From: Rhodeus uyekii
Taxonomy: Eukaryota > Chordata > Actinopteri > Cypriniformes > Acheilognathidae
Length of the DNA stretch: 64,000 nucleotides
NCBI GenBank assembly: GCA_037043235.1
Contig: JAWRVZ010000042.1
Span: forward strand, 3,544,001-3,608,000
Reading direction: 5' to 3'
Below the pieces are notes generated by a model, which searched no databases, was not told the DNA's origin, and saw only the letters and a list, made by a program, of their open reading frames with translations. Below are positions 12,607-23,931 of the stretch, one piece after another (position 1 is the first letter of the stretch; every line of letters starts with the position of its first letter). The translations under genes and the position numbers were made by a program.

Positions 12607-13257
12607 TTAAAACAAACTCGTAATAAACAGCTTGTCTATGGTTGAAAAGACGTCGTTTAACACGGGTAAGTCGCACCATTCAAAAGATAAACCCATTTTG
12701 CAGCAATCGTAGGGATCGTCCGGAATAGGCCAGTCGTGTTCATCATCAGAATCATCGTTGCTTTGATTCATAATGTCCCTTTTGACCTCTTTGCTGCGCT
12801 TATTTCGAATAATAATTTCTTCATGTAAGCTCTTACTCCAGCAGGTTGATACGGACACGTTTTCACAAGGCTTTGACACGCTGTATTGCACGTCCGGTAT
12901 GGAACCATTCCACTTGAAAAGGCACCATATTCTTTTGCTAACCCCATTCAGATCTCTCCAGATTTGATTGTAAAATATAAACCAGTCTATAGCAGGCAAA
13001 ATAAGACGTGGTGTCTCTGAAGTAAGGTCTTCAACAAATTCAATAGAGTAGATTTCGATTGTGCGCGATGACTTGTCGAAAACAAATCCGCCTATATAAT
13101 CACCAGACATCAAGAATTCCTTTTTCACAAAACCATCCTCTTCATGAAGAAACTTGGTCAAACGAATCCTTTGATTTTTCTGCCATGCATAAGGAAGGGT
13201 TTCTTCTGTTTCAAGAGAACTTCTTGTCTGTGTTTCCGGAGTCTTTGGAGAAGCCAT
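12607..13257 (-). CDS. Hypothetical 216-residue acidic protein in palindrome loop
   Basis: This is the only long ORF in the window not explained by a repeat or a transposon. The start ATG lies in a good Kozak context (acaATGG). A reading from residue 21 is rich in aromatic residues: a central stretch of alternating hydrophobic and charged residues (about residues 50-105) ends in LPAIDWFIFYNQIWRDL. A basic patch (RNKRSKEVKR, about 151-160) follows, then an acidic stretch (NDDSDDEHDWPIPDD, about 166-180). There is no signal peptide or membrane span. I do not recognise the family. A beta-sheet-plus-helix, PC4-like ssDNA-binding fold is a weak guess from the pattern alone. Possible polyadenylation signals (AATAAA on the minus strand) lie downstream near 12443 and 12330. 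It may be a single-exon gene, one exon of a longer gene, or a gene carried by a mobile element. Confidence 0.55.
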   Translation of the reverse strand: MASPKTPETQTRSSLETEETLPYAWQKNQRIRLTKFLHEEDGFVKKEFLMSGDYIGGFVFDKSSRTIEIYSIEFVEDLTSETPRLILPAIDWFIFYNQIWRDLNGVSKRIWCLFKWNGSIPDVQYSVSKPCENVSVSTCWSKSLHEEIIIRNKRSKEVKRDIMNQSNDDSDDEHDWPIPDDPYDCCKMGLSFEWCDLPVLNDVFSTIDKLFITSLF

Positions 13258-13904
13258 TGTTACTGTAGTGATGAGAACTGTCTTAACGCCTGTTTAGACG
13301 GCAGATTCATAGGCAGGGCCTGTAGGTGTGAGACATCCAAGGATGTGACACATTCAACAGCCATAAAACACCCTGCTTGATAGAAAGATGTCTTTGCGGG
13401 TATTATCGCCTGATATTTGTAAAAACGCTACACGTTTTACAAGACAAAATATGTTTTGTTATGAGATGGGTGCCACGTTCTTTAACCAGATAAACAGTTT
13501 GGTTAAAGATATAATATATGTTAGCACTACCTAAAAACAATGGCATTATAATAATGTAGCGTAAATGCCTCAAGCGAAGGAGATGGCTTTTATTATAATT
13601 GTATTAAATCAAACAGTTCAAGGGAAACGTTGTCGTATATGAACAATGAGAACACCTAAAGTTTGCAAAAATTACACCAGATTGTATGTAAAAGAGGAAG
13701 GATAACGCATACAGTCGCACACGGCAATACACACAGAGTGTGATGTACAAACAATGTTCAATATAAACAATCTGTAGATTATCTCTTCACTAGCATTTGG
13801 CATGCGCTTTGATGCTAATACCAATATTTAAGCTAAACAAATACTTACAATTGTGACAATGTAAGATATGTTAATTATATATGGCATTCAGTTGGTGAGG
13901 GACA

Positions 13905-14067
13905 ACATTAACATTTATGCAATCATCAGACGCTTTTATCCATAGTGACTTGCATTGCATTCAAGAAACACATTGACATTCTAATCAGTTTTTGCTTTCC
14001 CTGGGAATCGAACCCCTGACTTTGATGTTGCAAGCACCACTCTCTAATGTTTGAGCTGTACTGGAAA
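13905..14067 (-). mobile_element. V-SINE-like SINE copy in the right arm
   Basis: This is the reverse-complement partner of the left-arm SINE. The B box reads ggttcgattccc in the minus sense, with a single-base difference from the left copy near the end of the head. The core 'ggataaaagcgtctgatgat' is present. Confidence 0.7.
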
Positions 14068-16149
14068 GCCTAAATTACAAATAAATTTAGACGAAATAGT
14101 GTGCTGGTGACCTCTTGTAATGTGTGACTTAATCGATAGTCTTGTTTTAAATGTAACAGTCGTACAAGACAGCTAGACTCGCTGATTTCATGTGGAGGCC
14201 TGGGCCTGTCATGCATCTTCTAGTCACTTCATAGACAGACCGGAAAAAATATCACCATTTAAACAGTAGTGTAGAAGGACTGCCATTTATTTTTCTTATG
14301 CTGTATTTTTAAATTGAGCACACATCATTCTGTATAAAGTTTATGTTCGAATTGTATCTTTAGCCTTTTAGAACGCATGTAGCGTTAGACCTCAAGTGTG
14401 TTTGCGTTAAAACGTTGTGTTGCGTTCCCTCTAACACCTCTGACAACTTTTGGCACATCTATTTACAGATTGTAAAATGTGAATTACAACTTATGTGAAG
14501 TATTCCAGAACAGTGGCTACATTTGAGTCCAAGATGACGATAATAGTTGATAGAACTTTATAATCTTAACGTCTAGCAAAATTTTTGAAAATGCTGGTTT
14601 GTCAAGAGAGAAAGTTTAGTCATACAAGTTTCTTAAATGAACGGTCTATGTTCATCACACACGCTTTCCCAGATGAGTAAAAGCATGAACTTAGATTGCT
14701 TTAGTTGTCGTCTAAAATGTCATCCAGTGGCGTAATAAAACGGTCATTTGTCAAACTAGAAATTTACAAACATGTAGCAAACGCACTAGTTGTTCATGCA
14801 TGGATTTTCTGTATTCCGTATGCATTATAACCGTTGCTTTTCTTGTAAGGTGTGCCCCTTTTTTTGTGATTCAATTGTAATAGTTTTAAATCAGTTTTAA
14901 AACGGACTTTCCGTGTTGATCCTTCATGCGACCCCATATCAGAGATAGCTGGAAAGTTGCACTAAAAGAAATTTATATTTTTGTCAAAAAGCCCCAACGA
15001 TAAAGACTGTTACTTCAATTCTTCATTAAACTCTTAATGTTGCTGGATCTCAAAGAAGAGTCTTCATCTAAAACAATACAATCCAACAAGAAATGTGAAT
15101 AGTGTCATCTATATCTAGTGGTGTAGTACAAGAACAAAACCTTTACAAAGCCAAACTTAGAAACTTTCACAACTGCTTGTGAATGTTTTCTCTGAATTCA
15201 TTAGAAAATGGCCCTTTCTTGCATGCTGATCTCAGTAAACGGCCCTCTTGAACTACACAGGGGTTTGTGTGTCCATTATACCTGTGTAAAGCTAGTGTTT
15301 GAGATGTATCTATAGCCTTACGAGTGTGTGGACCTGTATTGAACAACCTCTAACTGTAATTATTATTTTGTACATTATGTATATTTTTTGTTTATATATA
15401 TATATATATATGATTTATTCCTGTATTGTTGATAGCTCTCAAAGAGTCTTAGCCTAAAAACAAAGTCCAACAAAACAAAAATCACTGGTCGTCTGGAATC
15501 TTGAGAATATGACTAATCTAGTGGAGTAAGTTCAAATAAAAAATAAAAGAGTTGTATACAAAGCATATGATTCTGGTGCAGTTAATGTTTTTTAGTACAT
15601 AATTTAAAAATGGCATGAGACTTACAAGTCAAATAGTCAAAATGTATCAAACAGAACTTGTTTGATATGAACAAAGTAATGAGTTCCAGGTGTGAAAATA
15701 CACACCATGATCGTTTCATGAGAACTGCAAAACAACATGTTATCCTGTGGCTGTTAAACTCACGGGTGAATAATTCTGAAATGTAGCTTTGTCAAAAGAA
15801 AAAGTTTAGTCATACAATTCAAATGTTTTCTGATGTGATCATTATGTCACAAACAGAGGATCTAAAGTTTTCAAACAGAGTTTTCCTGTGCAAACGAGTC
15901 GTGTTCATTACAGTTTGCTCGCACAGAAACAAGGCTGGTCATCAGGATATTTAAAATATAATAAATAATGACAGCAAAAGTTTTGTTTAAATGTAACAGA
16001 CAACATGCAGTGCTTTAGTGATGTATACATGTTTAAACAATGGGTGTTTTTATTTTTACTTCGAATTTGGAGTGAAACGTGCTTTTGTTTATTGAAACAA
16101 ACACGCAAACTCCAACAGACAGACATGCAAACACGTACACAAACAAACA

Positions 16150-16570
<421 letters not shown>

Positions 16571-17402
16571 GGGTTTTTGTGGTTTACAAGGACACTGAGC
16601 CCCAAACCAGTCTGTTGGTGGTTTACGGGGACACCCCTTTCCGCTTGCTCTACAGAGATGAGACAACTATCAAAATTTTTCTTTTGAGCCCCACATCACA
16701 GATCTCACTTCAGAATTGCTATACACACAACACAACCTATAATATGACAACATGACAATTTACCTACTAACGAGGACTCTGATAATTAGACGCACAAGCT
16801 CCGCCCATGACACAAAACTATATTATAAGGACTAACTGGAATTATGAGGACAGTTGCTGTACAATACACACAAGTGTCACAAACGTGTATTAGAGGGACA
16901 CAAATTAATTAAGAGGACACGGTACACACATACACAACTGAATACATTGTGTATTATAAGGACACACCTGATTATGAGGACAGTTGCTATACAATACACA
17001 CAAGTGTCACTAACGTGTATTAGAGGGACACGGTAAACACATACACAACTGAATACATTGTGTATTATAAGGACACACCTGATTTATGAGGACATATGAT
17101 TAGAGTCACCTGTGGGATCATACTCACACAGACACAACCATTTAAAAAGATGATATTGTAAAAAATTGTGTATGATTATGTAAATATGCAACTGTATTTT
17201 ATAGGACCTACTATTTGTGTTCTGATATGCACATATGAGCATTTAACAGACATGAGAACATATAACAGAGAACAAAGTGCAAAGTTTATTAATGTAGTTA
17301 TTAATATTACAATTACATAAATCAAGTTACACATACATTTTTCTCAAACATTTTAAAAACATTTCATAAACAAATTGTAATAAAAATAGCTGAAAACAAA
17401 CA

Positions 17403-17556
17403 AAAGGGATAGTTCACCCAAAAATGAAAATTGTCAAATTTCCTCACCGTTATGTTGTTCCAAACCTGTATGATTCTCTTGCATCTGTTCAACACAAAAG
17501 ATGATATTCTGAATAATATAAGTATCCAAACATTTGACAGTAGCCATTGACTTACA

Positions 17557-17562
<6 letters not shown>
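17403..17562. mobile_element. Fragment of a cyprinid-type MITE
   Basis: It begins 'agggatagttcacccaaaaa' and continues with 'ttgttccaaacctgtatgat' and 'gccattgacttacagtgtg'. From memory this is one of the most abundant short DNA-transposon derivatives of cyprinid genomes. The 3' part is replaced by a (TA)n run at 17566-17596, so the copy is truncated. Confidence 0.65.
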
Positions 17563-17598
<36 letters not shown>

Positions 17599-18479
17599 GT
17601 GATTCTCATGAAAACATGGTTTTAAAAATGTCAAACATGAAAATTTAAAAAATGCTTGAATTAACAAAAAATTATTTCAGACATTTGAACCAAAGTCTAA
17701 ATTATTTGTGCACATTATTTTAAAAACATTCACTTACAGTTTAAGACATTTTTGAACATAATTTCCAAAACAAGTCCTAAAAATTCTCATTACTGCAAGT
17801 CTGAAAACATCAATGTTGTTAGAAAAGCTAATACATTTTAACATTTTTAAAATTGGATTATTAAGAATCATGCACAGTAATTTGAAATTCTGAAATTTTT
17901 ATTTTTAAATTAACAGGATTTTTATTTTGAATGCTTTTTCGCATCACCACAACACCTTCCACAATTTACAACCTATTTTTTTAGAATATTTAAATGAAAC
18001 CTGACCATTTTTTTAATTATGTGACAAATCTGAAGGAACATAATGTGTAGAGTCTGTACAAGTGTTGAAAAGTAAACTGTAAACTACAATTTTTCTTTTA
18101 ATTAAATTAACATTTATAGAACTGTTTTGGTAATGATATATAGGTTTTGGAAATGAGGTTGATTATCTTGGTAATGATAATAAGTATCTAAAGTTTTGTT
18201 AAAATCATAAAATTTAATGTAGAACATAGCCATGGATTCTAGTTTAAATACGTTTAATTTTGTAGTGCAAAAATACATAAAATATTACATATTTAAACAT
18301 AAGCAGAAGTAGTAAAAACAATAGAATAAAGATAAAAGAAATAAAGAGTCCTTCATGTTTTTCAGGTAGATCTAACTGTAGTTTCAGGAAACGTGTTTAT
18401 CATAGCAGGTTTATGCCAAAAGCAGGAGCAAACTAGACAGAAGATATAATAAACCTAAGGTTGTTTATTGTGATTAAGA

Positions 18480-18706
18480 TGGAGTTGTGTAAGATGTCCT
18501 CATAATTACTCCTGGTGTCATATTGTGGGGGATGGGCAGAAGTTCAGTGTTAATCTTATACAGCAGTCAGACGGAGTCATGGGTTGTGTAAAATGTCCTC
18601 ATAATTACTCCTGGTGTCATATTGTGGGGGATGGGCAGAAGTTCAGTGTTAATCTTATACAGCAGTCAGATGGAGTCATGGGTTGTGTAAAATGTCCTCA
18701 TAATTA
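18480..18706 (+). repeat. 99-bp minisatellite, first block
   Basis: Units repeat with a 99-bp period: the phrase cataattact starts at 18501, 18600 and 18699. Because 99 is a multiple of three, an open frame runs across the units, but it encodes only the repeat. The block is cut by a MITE at 18707 and resumes at 19349. Confidence 0.95.
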
Positions 18707-19346
18707 CCGTATTTTCCCGCATATATCCCGCGGATTATACCAGATTTTACAAACCCCGCAGGGGGGGTGCGGGATATATAAGGGTGCGGATTATATCACC
18801 AATTTTTTACACGTAATAATATTTCAATATAAAACAAATTTTGCGGTATTTTCTTTCTGTTTTTCTGTCTTGCACGGGTTGTCTGCCTCTGTACTGTCAG
18901 TATTACAGCTGGCGCTGATAGGCTGTTTGACCTGTCAATCATGTAAGAAGACGTGATTGGCTGTCTATCTCTCTGATAGCTGGCGCTGATAGGCTTTCTG
19001 ACCTGTCAATCATGCAAGAAGACGTCATTGGCTGTGCTGCATGATAGCGTGCTCTTCTCATCCCATCAACATGCTTCCAGGGGGAGAAGCATTTATTTTT
19101 CTTCTGATTTTGAATTTCGCGCACAAGCACTGTGTACCGAGCCTGAACAGTTATGATAATTGACATCATGTGAACAACATTTGAAATTCGAATCGTGAAC
19201 TTGCACAAAAAAAAAATTCATCATGGGTGCGGGATATCTGAGGGTGCGGATTATACCAATGATTTTTTACACAAACCCCCAAAACCCGCGGGATATATGA
19301 GGGTGCGGATTATCTGCGTCTGCGGATTATATGCGGGAAAATACGG
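18707..19346. mobile_element. TA-flanked MITE inside the 99-bp array
   Basis: Terminal inverted repeats ccgtattttcccgcatata start at 18707 and end at 19346, flanked by TA on both sides (18705-18706 and 19347-19348). The interrupted minisatellite unit can be rejoined exactly at the TA, which proves the boundaries. Subterminal repeats of 'gcgggatatat' and 'gggtgcggattat' occur near both ends in inverted orientation. There is no transposase. The TA duplication points to Tc1/mariner-group mobilisation. Confidence 0.88.
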
Positions 19347-19348
19347 TA

Positions 19349-19890
19349 CTCCTGGTGTCATATTGTGTGGGATGGGCAGAAGTTCAGTGTTAATCTTATA
19401 CAGCAGTCAGATGGAGTCATGGGTTGTGTAAGATGTCCTCATAATTACTCCTGGTGTCATATTGTGTGGGATGGGCAGAAGTTCAGTGTTAATCTTATAC
19501 AGCAGTCAGACGGAGTCATGGGTTGTGTAAAATGTCCTCATAATTACTCCTGGTGTCATATTGTGGGGGATGGGCAGAAGTTCAGTGTTAATCTTATACA
19601 GCAGTCAGATGGAGTCATGGGTTGTGTAAAATGTCCTCATAATTACTCCTGGTGTCATATTGTGTGGGATGGGCAGAAGTTCAGTGTTAATCTTATACAG
19701 CAGTCAGACGGAGTCATGGGTTGTGTAAAATGTCCTCATAATTACTCCTGGTGTCATATTGTGGGGGATGGGCAGAAGTTCAGTGTTAATCTTATACAGC
19801 AGTCAGATGGAGTCATGGGTTGTGTAAAATGTCCTCATAATTACTCCTGGTGTCATATTGTGGGGGATGGGCAGAAGTTCAGTGATACTT
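19349..19890 (+). repeat. 99-bp minisatellite, second block
   Basis: The array at 18480-18706 continues with repeats starting at 19440, 19539, 19638, 19737 and 19836. The last unit degenerates after 'aagttcagtg' at about 19884. Adjacent units differ mainly by ggg/gtg and gat/gac variants that alternate along the array, suggesting amplification of a two-unit block. The open frame at 19365-19892 is a by-product. Confidence 0.95.
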
Positions 19891-19954
19891 AAATACAATA
19901 GTCAACACCCGTTATGCAAAAGTATTTATTTATAATATCTATCCCCTTAAGATT

Positions 19955-20772
19955 TCAACCTCAGCTGAGACTTGATGATAATGATCAACAGGTCATTAAT
20001 TTACCTGTTACGTTTTGTCAAGATGATGCAGAATCTCCATGAGCTGCATATATTGTATTTTACAGAAAAGTAAAATTACTGTTCAATAAGTAAGCTTCTT
20101 TCTCTCTCTCTGACACTTTTTGAGAGCATTAAACAGGTCATTTATTTAGCTTTGGAAAAATTTGGCATGAGCGTTTATTTCTAATATGTTCTGTAATGGG
20201 CTCTCATGTTTCTCATACAGCAGTACATATGATCTACTGCCGATCTGTGCTATCTACACTGAATTTGCCTATCAATTTCTTTCTCCTTTTTTTCCTTTTA
20301 TTCTCACATTCTTCTGCACTTTTTATTATTTTTCTTATATCTGTAAAAGATTTCTTAATTCTTTAAATGCTATTAAAGAAAAATCTAGTACTGTATTAGA
20401 TTAGCACTGAATGTCAGCCACACAACTAAAAGTCTGTAGTATTGTAGTATTTTAAGTCTGATTGGATTTAAAAATTTGTCAATTAAACAACATATTAGAA
20501 ATAAATGCTCAGGCCTATGCCAAAATTTTCCAAAGGTAAATACATTACCTGTTTAATGCTCACATGAAGCGTCAACTGTTGATCAGTATTTGAGATCTTG
20601 CGGGAGAGAGAAAGGAGTTTACTTATGGAACATTCATTTTTTTTAAACATACGCAAAACACAACTTTACATTTCTGTATATACATAAAAAAAGATTCTGC
20701 ATCATCTTGGAAAAATGTAACGGTAAATAAATGAGCTGTTGAGTATTCTCATCAAGTCTCAGCTGATGATCT
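19955..20772. repeat. Fold-back repeat with about 240-280 bp arms
   Basis: The sequence at about 19955-20195 recurs in inverted orientation at about 20490-20772. Shared pieces include 'cagctgagacttgatga', 'caagatgatgcagaatct', 'gagcattaaacaggt' and 'tttctaatatgtt'. The arms have diverged, with many substitutions and small indels, and the loop is about 290 bp. It may be an old MITE or an inverted duplication. No clean target duplication was identified. Confidence 0.65.
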
Positions 20773-20893
20773 CTTTCTGCACAGCTGACCAAACCATTGC
20801 ACTGTTTTGTGTCAAATTGGATTCAAAATGAAGTACTTTAATTTCTCCACAAAGATCACATACTCAACATTAAAATGTGTGATTAGATAAGTA

Positions 20894-22394
20894 CAGTGAG
20901 GAAAATAAGTATTTGAACACCCTGATATTTTGCAAGTTCTCCCACAAATCATGAAGGGTTTTGAAATTGTCATTGTAGGTGCATGTCCACTGTGAGAGAC
21001 ATAATCTATAAAAAAATCCATAAAACTCATTAACCCTAAACTGTTAGTTTGCCTTTAAATTGTCCACCTCCACTCCATGTATTATCCTATATTAGATGCA
21101 CCTGTTTGAGGTCGTTAGCTGCATAAAGACACCTGTCCATCCCATACAATCAGTAAGAATCCAACAACTAACATGGCCAAGACCAAAGAGCTTTCCAAAG
21201 ACACTTGAGAAAAAATTGTACACCTCCACATGGCTGGAAAGGGCTACGGGGAAATTGCCAAGCAGCTTGGTGAAAAAAGATCCACTGTTGGAGCAATCAT
21301 TAGAAAATGGAAGAAGCTAAACATGACTGTCAATCACCCTCGAACTGGGGCTCCATGCAAGATTTCACCTCGTGGGGTCTCAATGATCCTAAGAAAGGTG
21401 AAAAATCAACCCAGAGGAGCAGGAGCTGGTCAATGACCTGAAAAGAGCTGGACCACCGTTTCCAAGGTTACTGTTAGTAATACACCAAGACGTCATGGTT
21501 TGAACTCATGCATGGCACGGAAGGTTCCTCTGCTTAAACCAGCACATGTCCAGGCCCGTCTTAAGTTTGCCAATGACCATTTGGTTAATCCAGAATAGTC
21601 ATGGGAGAAAGTCATGTGGTCAGATGAGACCAAAATATAACTTTTTGGTCATAATTCCACTAAACGTGTTTGGAGGAAGAAGAATGATGAGTACCATCCC
21701 AAGAACACATCCCTACTGTGAAGCATGGGGGTGGTAGCATCATGCTTTGGGGTGTTTTTCTGCACATGGGACAGGGCGACTGCAATGTATTAAGGAGAGG
21801 ATGACCATGGCCATGTATTGGGGAACAACCTCCTTCCCTCAGTTAGAGCATTGAAGATGGGTCAAGTCTGAGTCTTCCAACATGACAATGACCCGAAGCA
21901 CACAGCCAGGATAACCCAGGAGTAGCTCTGTAAGAAGCATATCACGGTTCTGCCGTGGCCTAGCCAGTCTCCAGACCTAAACCCAATAGAGAATCTTTGG
22001 ATGGAGCTCAAACTCTGTGTTTCTCAGCGACAGGCCAGAAACATGACTGATCTAGAGAAGATCTGTGTGCAGGAGTGGGCCAAAATCCCTCCTGCAGTGT
22101 GTGCAGACCTGGTGAAAAACTATAGGAAACTTTTGACCTCTGTAATTGCAAACAAAGGCTACTGTACCAAATATTAACATAGATTTTCTCAGATTTTCAA
22201 ATACTTATTTGCAGCTGTATCATACAAGTAAATAGTTTAAAAAAGAAATACATTGTGATTTCTGGATTTTCTTTTTAGATTATGTCTCTCACAGTGGACA
22301 TGCACCTACGATGACAATTTCAGAACCCTTCATGATTTCTAAGAGGGAGAACTTGCAAAATAGCAGGGTGTTCAAATACTTATTTTCCTCACTG
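20894..22394 (+). mobile_element. Tc1-like transposon, 1501 bp, near full length
   Basis: It starts cagtgaggaaaataagtatt at 20894 and ends with the complement at 22394, flanked by TA (20892-20893 and 22395-22396). The terminal inverted repeats are long, matching over roughly 120-150 bp, and include 'gtgcatgtccactgtgagag' near both ends. Length and structure fit a Tc1-family element. The single transposase gene inside is broken. Confidence 0.92.
21173..22177 (+). pseudogene. Tc1-like transposase, degenerate
   Basis: The reading begins MAKTKELSK in one frame. It then shifts frame to the N-terminal helix-turn-helix region (GYGEIAKQLGEKRSTVGAII, about 21242-21301) that binds the terminal repeats in this family. 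The C-terminal part contains SPDLNPIENLW, which carries the catalytic Glu of the DDE triad, and ends at YCTKY then stop. Frameshifts and in-frame stops (for example near 21435 and 21598) break the gene, so no active enzyme is expected from this copy. Confidence 0.85.
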
Positions 22395-23730
22395 TATAAA
22401 TGGGTTACAGTATACAATGCAATTTATATGAGTTACAATAGGAATTTCCAACTGTGAACAGATTAGCCAGGGAAAACATTTAAAAAATACTTACCAGTAA
22501 ACACAGCTGTATGTTACTCACCTTTAAATGAATTTATGTATTTTACTTCAAATCCATCTTCATCTTTTGGATTTAGTTTGGTCCTCTGGGATCTTGTTGC
22601 TGTCATCATCCCCTGCAAATCCCAGCGTAGATTAATGTTTAAAATGACTTTTACAGATCACTGGCCTAATCAAATGCTTTACACATTTATTTGTTATAGA
22701 CATAGAGGGTTAAAATATTTGGAACATTACTGATTATTATAATTTACATGCTAGGAAGTGAAACTGTAAAACAATATATAGATTTTTCTCTCTCTTTCTC
22801 AAGCACACTGTGACTGTGTTATACGGACTTACATACACTTACATCAACATTACCAACTAAAAACAGCATTAAAAGTAATTATCTCAATTAAACAATGACG
22901 CAATCGGCCATTACCCAAAATAACTGCACCACCAGCTATTATCTTTATTTGTACGACTTGTAGTGAGTAGCATCATACAGATATTACATTATTTACATTA
23001 TAAATTAACAAATTAAGTAATAATAAATTAATTCCTCACGCGTTGTTATGAGGAAATGTAATATACATGTAGTCTGGTGCTATTTAATTTCACAATCGTC
23101 AAATTAGCTTTAGAATGACTCTAACTACAAACTATATAAACAGAAAACTTGACTTAATTACACATAAAACGGTTTATGTATCATTATTCTTACCTGATTG
23201 CTCTTCACGTCGGTAATTTCTGCGCATGCGCAGTCAGTCTCAGCAACAGAGCGCGTGCATCTCAGGTCGGAGAACAGGGTCATCAAAATATGGGTGATAT
23301 TATCATTATTCCTTTTTTATTTATTTAATTACTGTAGCTTTTTTAATGTTTTTGTTGTTATTTTGCAAGCAACGTCATTTTTTCCCCATAAACCTTTACA
23401 CTGGTTTGACAAAAACCGTAATTATGAGGACATCAGGCGATCAGCCAATCAAAAGCTGCGATTCAGACACATGTGTGCATATGCATGAGATGGTGCATTA
23501 CCGGGACCCGGCTACAGGGGCACTGTCTCATACACAGATTTTACACAAAATCAGGTTTTTGTGAACTATAAGGACTTGAACAGAAATTTTGTTTTCCAGC
23601 TCTCCCAATGCATAGAAACACTTTTACATTGTCCGAATTATGAGGACACCGACCCTGTCCTCATAATTCAAAATGTCCTCATAGTGTTGCGTGTATTCAG
23701 ATGAAATGTCCTTGTAAACCACAACAACCA

Positions 23731-23732
<2 letters not shown>

Positions 23733-23761
<29 letters not shown>

Positions 23762-23880
23762 AACACAAACAAAGACACATGGACGCACATAAAAAGACAC
23801 AAACAAAACAAACAAACAGACACGTGCACACACACACACATACACACATGCACGCACGCAAACAAAACAGACAGACACAG

Positions 23881-23921
<41 letters not shown>

Positions 23922-23931
23922 CGCACACACA
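23733..23931. repeat. (CA)n microsatellite, outer half of the right-arm array
   Basis: This is the remainder of the array interrupted by the 7.2-kb transposon. CA runs flank the second copy of the 120-bp block (about 23762-23881), matching left-arm positions of about 7430-7640. Confidence 0.93.

Larger units (their letters stand above)
10893..13377. other. Single-copy loop of the giant palindrome
   Basis: About 2.5 kb lies between the two arms and is not repeated elsewhere in the window. It contains an intact tRNA-Glu gene and a 216-codon ORF, both on the minus strand. A stretch richer in G+C than the arms (about 11570-12040) contains several short open pieces on the minus strand. These could be a decayed or exon-like coding segment, but no product is recognised. 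The rest shows nothing assignable. Confidence 0.7.
16571..23729. mobile_element. 7.2-kb DNA transposon inserted in a (CA)n microsatellite
   Basis: The ends are inverted repeats sharing TTGTGGTTTACAAGGACA (left near 16577, right near 23707-23725). Subterminal copies of the TGTCCTCATAATT / AATTATGAGGACA motif occur in both directions near each end. The sequence is absent from the matching site in the left arm, which gives an empty site and shows that insertion followed formation of the arms. The target duplication cannot be read because both flanks are CA repeats. No transposase frame was recognised. The interior contains a 99-bp minisatellite, a MITE, a fold-back repeat and a Tc1 copy. The superfamily is unassigned. 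Confidence 0.75.

Noticed and set aside
18480..19890. Possible CRISPR-like array
   Set aside because: Units are head-to-tail tandem repeats with no unique spacers, and the genome is a vertebrate.
18525..19892. Repetitive ORFs of 143 and 175 codons suggesting a repeat protein
   Set aside because: The 99-bp tandem unit is a multiple of three, so any frame open in one unit stays open. There is no start or domain outside the array.
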